Made by a program: the position numbers and the translations under genes
The notes under the pieces: model-generated
What the model was told of the DNA's origin: nothing
What the model saw: the letters and a program-made list of their open reading frames with translations, nothing else
The model's database searches: none
In this document: piece after piece, positions 37,962 through 48,567 of the stretch
How the letters are laid out: every line of letters begins with the position of its first letter
How positions within the stretch are numbered: the first letter of the stretch is position 1
Origin: Butyrivibrio fibrisolvens
GTDB lineage: Bacteria; Bacillota; Clostridia; Lachnospirales; Lachnospiraceae
Reading direction: 5' to 3'
Assembly (NCBI RefSeq): GCF_023206215.1
Contig: NZ_CP065800.1
Coordinates: 744,001-808,000 of the forward strand
Length of the DNA: 64,000 nucleotides

Positions 37962-40661
37962 TTAGAAGTTATCGTCTGAATCATCTTCAGATTCGTCGCC
38001 GTACTCCTCATCTGATTTCTCTTCGATATTATCCTCATCTTCGATCATATCTTCTTCATCAAAATCATCCTCAGATGATACTACATCTTCTTCGCCTGTA
38101 TCTTCCATGGCATCGTCCATATTTTCATACTCAACGTTTCCGTCTGATACCTTCTCACGAACCTTGGCGATACTTACAACACTTGCACCATCATCAAGCT
38201 TTATAAGCCTTACACCAGATGTGATACGGCTATATATAGATACATCGCTCATTCTAAGCTGGATGATAGTACCCTGATCAGTGATCATCATGACTTCATG
38301 CTCATCGTTAACAGCCTTGACACCTACAAGACGACCTGTCTTTTCTATGATCCTGTAGCACTTAAGTCCTTTACCGCCTCTGTACTGAGTCTTGAACTCT
38401 TCAAGCTTAGTACGCTTACCGTATCCTTTCTCTGATACTACAAGAAGAGAAGAACCCTGAGTATCTATCTGCATTCCGATGATCTCATCATCATCGTCCA
38501 GCATCATACCACGTACACCCATTGCATCACGGCCCATGGCACGAACATCTGTCTCTTTAAAGCGTATACACATTCCGTTCTTTGTTACAAGGAAGATATC
38601 TGAGCTGTTTCTGGTAGTCTTAACTTCGATAAGCTCATCATCCTCTTCAAGGTTTATGCATCTAAGTCCGTTCTTACGGATATTGGCAAAATCCTTGATA
38701 GGAGTCTTCTTGACTGTTCCTTTCTTAGTAACCATGAACAGGTGCTTGTCTTCTTCTTCGAAGCTTCCAACAGGGATGATAGCTGTTATCTTCTCATCAG
38801 GTCCCAGCTGCAGGAGATTGACAATAGCTGTTCCTCTGGATGTTCTGGATGCTTCCGGAATCTTATAGGTCTTCATAGTATACACACGACCTGTTGATGT
38901 GAAGAACATCACATTGTTGTGTGTTGTAGTCATGAGAAGATCTGTTACATAGTCTCCGTCAATAGTACTGATACCCTTGATTCCGTGACCGCCTCTGTTC
39001 TGAGCTTTGAAGTTATCAATAGCCATTCTCTTGATATAACCAAGAGATGTAAGAGCGATTACTGTATTTACATTCGGGATGAGGTCTTCATCTTCGAATT
39101 CAGCCTCATCATGTCCGATCTGTGTCTTTCTGTCATCGCCGTATTTATCAGCAATCTCTGTGATCTCTTTTTTGATAACACCAAGAAGGAGATTGTGATC
39201 AGCAAGAATAGCCTTAAGTTCAGCGATCTTCTTAAGGAGTTCTTCGTGCTCAGCCTGAAGCTTGTCTCTTTCCAAACCTGTGAGAGTACGAAGTCTCATA
39301 TCTACGATAGCCTGAGACTGTGCTTCAGAGAGTCCGAAACGAGCCATTAACTGCTCTTTGGCGATCTGAACTGTTTCACTTCCTCTGATGATCCTTATTA
39401 CTTCATCGATATTATCAAGTGCTATAAGCAGACCCTGTAAGATATGATCTCTTTCTTCTGCCTTACCAAGATCATATTTGGTTCTTCTTGTTACTACATC
39501 TTCCTGATGGAGGATATAATATCTGAGCATCTTATCAAGTGATAAGATTTTGGGCTCATTATTAACAAGAGCCAGCATGATAACACCAAAAGATGCCTGG
39601 AGATCTGTATGCTTATAGAGCTTGTTGAGCATAACCTGTGCATTAACATCATGACGCAGCTCTATAACTATGCGCATACCGTCCTTATCAGACTCATCGC
39701 GAAGAGCAGTGATACCGTCAATCTTCTTGTTCTTGACAAGTTCTGCGATTCTCTCGATAAGTTTAGCCTTATTTACAAGGTATGGAAGCTCTGTTACGAC
39801 GATCCTGTTCTTGCCGCCGTTCATAGGCTCTATGTCTGTTACGGCTCTGCAGATTACCTTGCCTCGTCCTGTTCTGTAAGCTTCCTCAGCACCTCTTGTT
39901 CCAAGGATTATACCGCCTGTAGGATAGTCAGGTGCCTTGATGATAGGAAGCAGCTCATCTATCTCTGTCTCTCTGCCTTCATTGACCTTATTATCGATCA
40001 TAAGATTTATAGCTCTTACAACTTCTCTAAGGTTATGGGGCGGGATATTAGTAGCCATACCTACAGCAATACCTGTTGTTCCGTTTACAAGAAGATTAGG
40101 TATTCTGCTGGGAAGTACAGCAGGCTCTTTCTCTGTTTCATCAAAGTTAGGAACGAAGTCTACTGTATCCTTGTTAATATCAGCTACCATCTCCATGGAG
40201 ATCTTGGTAAGTCTTGCCTCTGTGTATCGCATGGCAGCCGGTCCGTCGCCATCGACTGAACCAAAGTTACCGTGTCCGTCTACGAGACAGTATCTCATGT
40301 TCCAGGGCTGGGCCAGATATACCAGCGCTCCGTATATGGATGTATCGCCATGAGGGTGGAATTTACCCATTGTATCACCGACGATACGGGCACACTTACG
40401 GTGCGGCTTGTCAGGTCCGTTATTGAGTTCGACCATGGAGTAGAGCACACGCCTTTGAACAGGCTTAAGTCCGTCTCTTACGTCAGGAAGTGCTCTTGAT
40501 GCTATAACAGACATCGCATAGTCTATATAGGATGTCTCCATTGTCTTCTTTAAATCTACTTCCGTTATATCTGTCGTATTGGTCGCTTCTGTCTGATCAA
40601 AGACATCATCTGGAAGATCATTTCCGGCGTTTATTCCGTTCTGATTTTCATTGTCAGCCAT
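37962..40661 (-). CDS. gyrA: DNA gyrase subunit A
   Basis: An 899-residue breakage-reunion subunit; with GyrB it introduces negative supercoils. The catalytic tyrosine is Tyr146 in AAMRYTEARL. The C-terminal beta-pinwheel carries GyrA boxes QNRGGHG and QYRGGKG (canonical QRRGGKG). Starting from an N-terminal 35-residue polar extension, the quinolone-binding region reads HPHGDTSIYGAL: positions equal to E. coli Ser83 and Asp87 are Thr107 and Gly111. The protein ends in a long Asp/Glu-rich tail of about 55 residues. Last gene of the dnaA-gyrA cluster, separated from gyrB by 108 bases. Confidence 0.98.
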   Translation of the reverse strand: MADNENQNGINAGNDLPDDVFDQTEATNTTDITEVDLKKTMETSYIDYAMSVIASRALPDVRDGLKPVQRRVLYSMVELNNGPDKPHRKCARIVGDTMGKFHPHGDTSIYGALVYLAQPWNMRYCLVDGHGNFGSVDGDGPAAMRYTEARLTKISMEMVADINKDTVDFVPNFDETEKEPAVLPSRIPNLLVNGTTGIAVGMATNIPPHNLREVVRAINLMIDNKVNEGRETEIDELLPIIKAPDYPTGGIILGTRGAEEAYRTGRGKVICRAVTDIEPMNGGKNRIVVTELPYLVNKAKLIERIAELVKNKKIDGITALRDESDKDGMRIVIELRHDVNAQVMLNKLYKHTDLQASFGVIMLALVNNEPKILSLDKMLRYYILHQEDVVTRRTKYDLGKAEERDHILQGLLIALDNIDEVIRIIRGSETVQIAKEQLMARFGLSEAQSQAIVDMRLRTLTGLERDKLQAEHEELLKKIAELKAILADHNLLLGVIKKEITEIADKYGDDRKTQIGHDEAEFEDEDLIPNVNTVIALTSLGYIKRMAIDNFKAQNRGGHGIKGISTIDGDYVTDLLMTTTHNNVMFFTSTGRVYTMKTYKIPEASRTSRGTAIVNLLQLGPDEKITAIIPVGSFEEEDKHLFMVTKKGTVKKTPIKDFANIRKNGLRCINLEEDDELIEVKTTRNSSDIFLVTKNGMCIRFKETDVRAMGRDAMGVRGMMLDDDDEIIGMQIDTQGSSLLVVSEKGYGKRTKLEEFKTQYRGGKGLKCYRIIEKTGRLVGVKAVNDEHEVMMITDQGTIIQLRMSDVSIYSRITSGVRLIKLDDGASVVSIAKVREKVSDGNVEYENMDDAMEDTGEEDVVSSEDDFDEEDMIEDEDNIEEKSDEEYGDESEDDSDDNF

Positions 40662-40769
40662 TCTTTTTTTCCTTTTCTTTTTTCATGAAAAAATAAATCT
40701 ATTCCATGAATTTATATATTATCTTCAAGATTTCTGATTCATAGGTTCAAATGCATTTTCACAGATATC

Positions 40770-42719
<1,950 letters not shown>

Positions 42720-42755
42720 TTATGAACCTCTTTTTTTATCTGCTGTATTTTGGAA

Positions 42756-43859
42756 TCAGTTCTCTGATGTAACAGTTCCGTTTACTACTTTAAACAGCTT
42801 ATTTATTTCAAATCTATGATTAACGAACTCGTCATAACCTGTGCAGGTGATTATGGTCTGTATATCACCTATTGTATCCAGCAGATAGTTCTGCCTGTTA
42901 GAATCGAGTTCGGATAGCACATCATCAAGGAGCAGTACAGGATTTTCCTTTTTAGCCTTTTTGACGATCTCAATCTCTGACAATTTTAGTGAGAGAGAAG
43001 CGGTCCTTTGCTGGCCTTGAGACCCGAATTTCCTGATATCTATAGCTTCGTTTTGTGATGCTCCCTTAACAATAAAAGAGAAATCGTCCTTCTGCGGTCC
43101 TACACTGGTCTGCTTCAGGAACAGATCTCTGTCTTTGACTTTCTTTAGCTTGCTTTCATAATCGTCTGCAGCTACATTGGGCTCATAGAAGATCTTAAGA
43201 TTTTCACGGCCTCCCGTAAGCTTGTCATGTATGGGCTCTATTATGCTGCACAGATCTTCTATGAACTGCTGCCTTGCCTTTATTATCTGAGTTCCGTACA
43301 TGATCATCTGATCATCCTGCACATCCAGAAGTGGTCTGTATTCCGGATGATCATACATATCTTTGAGCATCTTGTTACGCTGAACCAGAAGCTTATTGAA
43401 TCTCGTAAGATTGTACAGATATGTCTCATCAAGCTGACACAGCTCCAGATCTATAAACCTGCGCCTCTCCGAAGGGCCGTTCTTGACTATTGCAAGATCC
43501 TCCGGTGAGAAAAAAACTGCATTCAGCTTTCCAACATAATCAGCTGCCTTTTTAAGCTTCTGACCATCTATTGCAAGGCCTTTGGACTTACTCTTTCTAA
43601 GATGCATATCAAGCCTGTATTCTGCATGATCTCTTTCAATTATGGATCTGATATGAGCTTCATCTTTTTGGAAATTGATTACTTCCCTGTCTTTAGATCC
43701 CTTGTGAGATTTGGTCGTTGCCGACATGAATATTGCTTCGAGTATATTGGTCTTGCCCTGAGCGTTGTCGCCGTACAGGATATTGGTACCCTTATCAAAG
43801 TCTAGATGAAGTTCTTCGTAGTTTCTGAAGTTTGAAAGCTCCAGCCTTTTAATAATCAT
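42756..43859 (-). CDS. recF: DNA replication and repair protein RecF
   Basis: A 367-residue SMC-like ATPase that loads RecA at gapped DNA with RecO and RecR. Walker A GDNAQGKTNILEA, ABC-type signature KFGSQGQQRTASLSLK, Walker B VLLLDDVLSELD. Its start overlaps the stop of the S4-domain gene by four bases (ATGA), so translation is coupled. Confidence 0.97.
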   Translation of the reverse strand: MIIKRLELSNFRNYEELHLDFDKGTNILYGDNAQGKTNILEAIFMSATTKSHKGSKDREVINFQKDEAHIRSIIERDHAEYRLDMHLRKSKSKGLAIDGQKLKKAADYVGKLNAVFFSPEDLAIVKNGPSERRRFIDLELCQLDETYLYNLTRFNKLLVQRNKMLKDMYDHPEYRPLLDVQDDQMIMYGTQIIKARQQFIEDLCSIIEPIHDKLTGGRENLKIFYEPNVAADDYESKLKKVKDRDLFLKQTSVGPQKDDFSFIVKGASQNEAIDIRKFGSQGQQRTASLSLKLSEIEIVKKAKKENPVLLLDDVLSELDSNRQNYLLDTIGDIQTIITCTGYDEFVNHRFEINKLFKVVNGTVTSEN

Positions 43860-44071
43860 CTTTCGACCTTAAAACTCCTGCCTCTGTATTCAACAACATC
43901 TCCCGGAACCAGTTTCTTGCCGCGTCTTGTATCAACTTCTCCGTTGACCTTTACAAGACCTGCCTGGATATCCTCCTTGGCATCAGCTCCTGATTCTTCA
44001 TAACCGGCCTTCTTAAGGGCCTGTCCGAGCTTTATATAATCATCTGTTTCTCTTAACTTAACTATATCCAT
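43856..44071 (-). CDS. rlbA: S4-domain RNA-binding protein (YaaA/RlbA type)
   Basis: A 71-residue single S4 domain (YIKLGQALKKAGYEESGADA, AGLVKVNGEVDTRRGKKLVPGD), always found between dnaN and recF in Firmicutes. Probably binds ribosomal RNA during large-subunit assembly; the exact role is unsettled. It is separated from dnaN by 201 bases filled with the 57-bp repeats. Confidence 0.95.
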   Translation of the reverse strand: MDIVKLRETDDYIKLGQALKKAGYEESGADAKEDIQAGLVKVNGEVDTRRGKKLVPGDVVEYRGRSFKVER

Positions 44072-44095
44072 TACTAACCTCTATTTTTATTTCTA

Positions 44096-44265
44096 TATAC
44101 CGACTTCAGGATGTAGTCAGTATATGTCCAGAAATACATGGATGTATTTCTATGTACCGACTACAGGATGTAGTCAGTACATGTATAGAAATGCATGGAT
44201 GCATTTCTATGTACCGACTACAGGATGTAGTCAGTATATGTATAGAAATACATGGATGTATTTCT
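44096..44265. repeat. 57-bp tandem repeat, three copies, each with two hairpins
   Basis: Copies start at 44096, 44153 and 44210. Stem A is TATAC-C-GACTnCA-GGA-TGTAGTC-A-GTATA; stem B is AGAAATACAT-GG-ATGTATTTCT (44130-44151, 44187-44208, 44244-44265). In copy 2, stem A becomes TGTAC/GTACA and stem B AGAAATGCAT/ATGCATTTCT, so both arms changed together and pairing is kept. The array lies in the transcribed gap between dnaN and the S4 gene. Confidence 0.95.
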
Positions 44266-44272
44266 ATATACG

Positions 44273-45391
44273 TCAGTCCACCGTTGTAAAGTTAACCGGA
44301 AGGATCAGATATGTGTAGCTTGCATCTGCATCCTTGATAAAGCATGGAGCCTTAGGATTAACCAGATATATATCCACATTATCATCATCGATTGCACGAA
44401 GAGCATCGATAAGGAACTTTGGATTGAAACCGATCTTAAGATCTTTACCCTGCTTCTCGATATCAACCTTTTCATCCATGGATCCTACTGCAGAGTTAAT
44501 CTTCATCTCAAGGAATCCGTCCTCAATTGAGATGATAACAGGTCTCTTATCACCTTCCTTAACAAGGAGAGTAGCACGATCTATACAATCAAGGAATTCC
44601 CTTCTGTTGATCGTCAGCTTAGTCTCATAATCAGAGGAGAGCATCTGATCGATATTGAAATATTCACCCTCAAGAAGTCTTGATACAACTACAGTCTTAT
44701 CAAACTCGAACAGAACATGCTTATCTGTGAAGAAGATACTTACGATGGATTCTGTAGAATCTGTAAGGATCTTTGATACTTCAGAAAGAGCTTTTCCAGG
44801 TACGATAACTTTCTTAAAACCATAGCTGCTTGCAAGTTCAACTCTTCTGATAGAGATTCTGTGTCCGTCAAGAGATACCATCTTGAGCATATTGCCGTCT
44901 ACTTCGAAGAGCTCACCACCCATTACCTTGTTAGTATCATTGTCAGATATTGAAAAGATAGTCTGAAGGATGATATTACGAAGTGTATACTGTGAGATCT
45001 GGATTCCGTCTATCCTCTCAATTGCAGGAAGATATGAGAAGTCATCACCACTTCTTCCAAGGATAGTGAACTTTGCCTTCTCACAGCTTATAGTAACTTT
45101 AATATTGCCTTCTGTATTCTGTGATTCGATAGTTACATCATTGTCAGGGAGCTTTCTTATGATGTCAAAAAAGATCTTGGCATCAATAGCGATATAACCT
45201 CTGTCGAGGATATTGCCATCTACTATAGTCTCTATTCCAAGCTCCATATCATTAGCTATGAACTTTATAACTCCTTCTGTAGTGTCAATTAATATACACT
45301 GTAGAATAGACATTGTTGTCTTTGCAGGCACTGCCTTGGAAACAATCTGAAGTCCACTAACAAGATTTGATTTCGAGCATACAAATTTCAT
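44273..45391 (-). CDS. dnaN: DNA polymerase III beta subunit (sliding clamp)
   Basis: A 372-residue clamp subunit: starts MKFVCSKSNLVSGLQIVSKA with three clamp domains, and ends YTYLILPVNF, close to the usual PMR-type clamp C-terminus. It encircles DNA as a dimer and tethers polymerase. GAAAGGAAG lies upstream of the start. It follows dnaA across a 272-base gap with imperfect DnaA boxes. Confidence 0.97.
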   Translation of the reverse strand: MKFVCSKSNLVSGLQIVSKAVPAKTTMSILQCILIDTTEGVIKFIANDMELGIETIVDGNILDRGYIAIDAKIFFDIIRKLPDNDVTIESQNTEGNIKVTISCEKAKFTILGRSGDDFSYLPAIERIDGIQISQYTLRNIILQTIFSISDNDTNKVMGGELFEVDGNMLKMVSLDGHRISIRRVELASSYGFKKVIVPGKALSEVSKILTDSTESIVSIFFTDKHVLFEFDKTVVVSRLLEGEYFNIDQMLSSDYETKLTINRREFLDCIDRATLLVKEGDKRPVIISIEDGFLEMKINSAVGSMDEKVDIEKQGKDLKIGFNPKFLIDALRAIDDDNVDIYLVNPKAPCFIKDADASYTYLILPVNFTTVD

Positions 45392-45663
45392 AGCTCCGAT
45401 ACTTCCTTTCTGTCTATAAAAAGTTTATATGTGTAGGTATTAATTTTATCCACCTAAAAAATCTTTTGGAATGAATTCCGGTGCAGATAAAAAGAAAAAG
45501 AATAAAATAATATTCTAATTATTATAGAATGTTGATAAGTGCAAAACCTTTATTATTATACAATTTTACTTGCTTTTTTACAACGAAAAGACTGTTGATA
45601 ATAAGACTTATCAATGTGAATTTAGCGTATATTTTTCACAATTAATCTATAATTTTTTTAATC
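45392..45663. other. dnaA-dnaN intergenic region with imperfect DnaA boxes
   Basis: A+T-rich, with TTATCCACC (45446-45454) and two TGTTGATAA-type near-boxes (about 45531 and 45592). It probably holds the dnaN promoter and perhaps a second, weaker part of the origin. No gene is seen. Confidence 0.55.
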
Positions 45664-47055
45664 TTATGATGTGGGTCCGAGTTTCTTTTTGATTATATCC
45701 ACATTTTTAACAAGATCCCCATCTGTGGATAGCTTTCCTTTTATACGGCTTATACCTGACATGACTGTAGTATGGTCTTTTTTGCCAAGGATCCTTCCGA
45801 TCTCTTCCAAAGAGATATCAGTCATCTCCCTGCACAGATACATGATGATCTGTCTTGGAAGGACTATCTCAGAGTTACGCTTTCTTGATACCACATCATC
45901 TATCCTTATGCCGTACTGCTCGCATACAGTATTGACGATAAGCTGCGGAGTTATGATCTTGTTTTCTTCAGGAGATATGATATCTCTGAGAGCTTCTTTG
46001 ACATTATCAATATTGATCTCCACATTATTAAGACGCGAATATGCGATTATCTTATTAAAAGCACCTTCAAGCTCTCTGATATTGCTCTTAATATTAGTTG
46101 CTATATATTCAAGGATCTCATCATCTATATGATTGCCAAAATTCTCAGCATTCTTGCGAAGGATAGCCATTCTGGTCTCGTAGTCAGGTGCCTGGATATC
46201 AGCGATAAGGCCCATCTCAAAACGGGATCTGAACCTTTCTTCCAGAGTCTCCATCTCCTTAGGGGGACGGTCAGATGACAGGATTATCTGTTTGCCGGCC
46301 TGATGGAGCTCATTAAAAGTATGGAAGAACTCCTCCTGCGTAGATTCTTTACCTATGATAAACTGAACATCATCTACCATAAGTACATCAACCGTGCGGT
46401 ATTTCTCACGAAGCTTGGACATTGATTCCTGCTTACCAGAACGGATTGATTCGATAACCTCGTTGGTAAAAGCCTCTGATGTTACATATAGAACCTTGGC
46501 AGATGAATTATGCTCCATGATAAAATGACCTATGGAATGCATAAGGTGAGTCTTACCAAGTCCGGGACCTCCATATAGGAAAAGAGGATTGTAGCTTTCT
46601 CCCGGAGATTCAGCAACTGCAAGAGATGCTGAATGAGCGAACTTGTTATTAGATCCGACTACAAAAGTATCAAATCTGTATTTGGGATTAAGATTTGAAT
46701 TCTCATAGCTCTGGCTCTCGGATACAGACTCTTTTTCCGCAGAAGGAGTTGATGTCTTTTCATTATTAATATTTACATCCTTTTGAAGGACGAAGGAAAC
46801 ATCAACAGCTTCTCCTATAAGCTCAGAGATAGCCACCTTAAAGAAGTTCTGATAATGCGTAGTTATGTAATTGTGGGCGATTGAATTATCAGAAGGTATC
46901 AGAATAAAAACAACGCCGCCGTTATATTCATAGAAAGATAAAGGCTCGATCCAGGTATGATAAGATATGTCTGTTATACCTGATTCTTCTCTAACGGCAT
47001 CTTTGATATGATCCCAGCTGTCATTTAAGATAGATGTGATTTCGTCGGATAACAT
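45664..47055 (-). CDS. dnaA: Chromosomal replication initiator DnaA
   Basis: A 463-residue AAA+ initiator. Domain I (about 1-90), a linker rich in Ser/Glu, AAA+ domain with Walker A GGPGLGKTHLMH and Walker B DVLMVDDVQF, and domain IV with the DnaA signature KKDHTTVMSGI. The start is placed at the ATG reading MLSDEITSIL because GGGGGA lies just before it; an ATG four codons upstream overlaps that site. First gene of the minus-strand cluster, transcribed away from the origin boxes. Confidence 0.97.
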   Translation of the reverse strand: MLSDEITSILNDSWDHIKDAVREESGITDISYHTWIEPLSFYEYNGGVVFILIPSDNSIAHNYITTHYQNFFKVAISELIGEAVDVSFVLQKDVNINNEKTSTPSAEKESVSESQSYENSNLNPKYRFDTFVVGSNNKFAHSASLAVAESPGESYNPLFLYGGPGLGKTHLMHSIGHFIMEHNSSAKVLYVTSEAFTNEVIESIRSGKQESMSKLREKYRTVDVLMVDDVQFIIGKESTQEEFFHTFNELHQAGKQIILSSDRPPKEMETLEERFRSRFEMGLIADIQAPDYETRMAILRKNAENFGNHIDDEILEYIATNIKSNIRELEGAFNKIIAYSRLNNVEINIDNVKEALRDIISPEENKIITPQLIVNTVCEQYGIRIDDVVSRKRNSEIVLPRQIIMYLCREMTDISLEEIGRILGKKDHTTVMSGISRIKGKLSTDGDLVKNVDIIKKKLGPTS

Positions 47056-47067
47056 AGATTCCCCCAT

Positions 47068-47410
47068 TAATAATAGTAGAATAAATTAATTTTATCGTAA
47101 AAAAACCTAAACATCAATTTTGCACGATTGTGGATAACTTTTTAAATTTTGATAAAAAAATTTATTATAAAGTTATACACTGACCGTGTTAAGAACAAAA
47201 TCAACTATAAAAAGGTGGATAAAATCACTCATCACCACTTTTTACCATCTGAAAAAAGTACTTTATCCACATTTTTTCCACAATTTGTGGATTTTTATGA
47301 TAAAAAACAAATAAAACACAAGTTATCCACATAATCCATATTTAGCTGTGGATAATTAATTTATATACAAGATATTGATAATTATTTTGTGGATAACTTT
47401 TTTCAAATTT
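47068..47410. other. oriC: oriC: DnaA-box cluster between dnaA and rpmH
   Basis: Five perfect DnaA boxes (TTATCCACA or its complement) at 47129-47137(-), 47263-47271(+), 47323-47331(+), 47347-47355(-) and 47388-47396(-), plus near-matches such as TGTGGATTT at 47286. Strongly A+T-rich stretches flank them and could serve as the unwinding element. Position between dnaA and rpmH is the standard bacterial origin. Confidence 0.9.
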
Positions 47411-47452
47411 TTTAAATCCGTAATATACGGACATTTTTGCGTATAATCATAC

Positions 47453-47481
47453 TTGACTAAAAAGATGATTTTATATATAAT
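47453..47481 (+). promoter_or_regulatory. Promoter of rpmH
   Basis: -35 TTGACT (47453-47458) and -10 TATAAT (47476-47481) with a 17-base spacer, giving a leader of about 140 bases before rpmH. Confidence 0.85.
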
Positions 47482-47523
47482 TAGAACGATTTTTTCCACA
47501 CAGGAATTATTACAGACCTATCG

Positions 47524-47593
47524 AATCTGTTTTCCTGTCAGGGAAACAGATTTTATTTCCAGATCCAAGACCTTATCATTACCGGATCTTGGA
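47524..47593 (+). promoter_or_regulatory. Structured rpmH leader
   Basis: A 12-bp stem AATCTGTTTTCC/GGGAAACAGATT (47524-47552) followed by TTTATTT looks like an attenuator. A second dyad TCCAAGA/TCTTGGA (47564-47570 with 47587-47593) follows. Together they suggest transcript-level control of L34 synthesis. Confidence 0.5.
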
Positions 47594-47628
47594 CGTGCAT
47601 TATTTTGGTAAAGGAGGTGTTATAAGAC

Positions 47629-47766
47629 ATGGCAAAGATGACATTTCAGCCGCATAAGCTTCAGCGCAAGAGAGTACATGGTTTCAGAGCTAGAATGAGT
47701 ACTCCAGGTGGAAGAAAAGTGCTGGCTGCCAGAAGACTTAAAGGTAGAAAGAGATTATCCGCTTAA
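47629..47766 (+). CDS. rpmH: 50S ribosomal protein L34 (bL34)
   Basis: A 45-residue basic ribosomal protein with the complete family pattern ([39 protein letters not shown]). AAAGGAGGTG (47610-47619) precedes the ATG. A terminator-like hairpin lies between it and rnpA. Confidence 0.98.
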   Translation: MAKMTFQPHKLQRKRVHGFRARMSTPGGRKVLAARRLKGRKRLSA

Positions 47767-47780
47767 GGATACTTGACTTA

Positions 47781-47816
47781 AAGGCTGCATTTAATATAAA
47801 TGTAGCCTTATTTTTT
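47781..47816 (+). terminator. Terminator/attenuator between rpmH and rnpA
   Basis: A 13-bp stem (47781-47793 with 47797-47809, one G-T pair, three-base loop) followed by ATTTTTTAATT. The rnpA start codon is only seven bases past the T run, so the hairpin also occupies the place of a ribosome site. Confidence 0.85.
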
Positions 47817-47822
47817 AATTAC

Positions 47823-48164
47823 ATGAAATCACTTAGAAAATCATACGAATTCAAAAATGTATATAACAATGGAAGATCCATTGCAGATAGGTATCTGGTC
47901 GTATATGTGTGGAAGAATCAGACAGAAGATAGCTATCTTGGTATCTCCTGCTCTAAAAAGATCGGAAATAGTGTTGTAAGACATCATTTTGCAAGACTTA
48001 TCCGTGAGATCGTGAGGCTACATGAACAGATGTTTAATAGTGGTTTAAACATCGTAGTCGTTGCCAGATCAGCAAGTAAAGATGCTGATTATCACACGCT
48101 GGAGGATTCATTCCTTAAGCTCATGGCAAAAGCTCATTTAATGCAAAATAATGAGCAGATCTGA
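47823..48164 (+). CDS. rnpA: Ribonuclease P protein component
   Basis: A 113-residue protein cofactor of the RNase P ribozyme, which matures tRNA 5' ends. N-terminus SLRKSYEFKNVYNNGRSIAD and the RNA-binding block KKIGNSVVRHHFARLIREIV, where the usual RNxxKR reads RHHFAR. No Shine-Dalgarno sequence precedes ATG 47823 because the terminator hairpin and T run end there. Expression is likely held low relative to rpmH. Confidence 0.95.
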   Translation: MKSLRKSYEFKNVYNNGRSIADRYLVVYVWKNQTEDSYLGISCSKKIGNSVVRHHFARLIREIVRLHEQMFNSGLNIVVVARSASKDADYHTLEDSFLKLMAKAHLMQNNEQI

Positions 48165-48329
48165 AAGTAGTTGCAGGTGTTTTTATATAAAGAAGCGAAC
48201 ATTGTGGTTATTATATTATGTTTACTTCTTATATGAAGATATTACTTTTCGGATTATGCTACTTATTGTAGTATTTACTGCATGTAACTATGAAAATATG
48301 TGACATTCCTTGACTTATGGGAGGTGCAC

Positions 48330-48539
48330 ATGAAAAAACTATTTATTTTTCTTATCAGGTTTTACCGGAAATACATATCGCCTTTTAAGAGCACTAAATG
48401 TCCTTATATACCGACATGTTCAGAATATGCTCTTGAAGCGGTTACCAAATACGGCGCTTTTAAAGGTGGATTACTTGCACTTTGGAGGATATTAAGGTGC
48501 AATCCTTTTTCAAGCGGCGGATATGACCCGGTTCCCTGA
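48330..48539 (+). CDS. yidD: YidD, membrane protein insertion efficiency factor
   Basis: A 69-residue protein that assists YidC. Family core [20 protein letters not shown] and the ending [16 protein letters not shown] 48330 with GGGAGGTGCAC upstream is chosen; the frame extends 10 codons earlier from a TTG without a site. The preceding gap (48165-48329) shows an ATATAAAGAAG/CTTCTTATAT dyad but no gene. Confidence 0.95.
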   Translation: MKKLFIFLIRFYRKYISPFKSTKCPYIPTCSEYALEAVTKYGAFKGGLLALWRILRCNPFSSGGYDPVP

Positions 48540-48567
48540 GGGGGAAGGTAAGCGGAGGACTGCTTAA

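Noticed and set aside
44096..44265. CRISPR-like array in the 57-bp repeats
   Set aside because: No unique spacers, only three contiguous copies, no cas genes; the units are hairpins.
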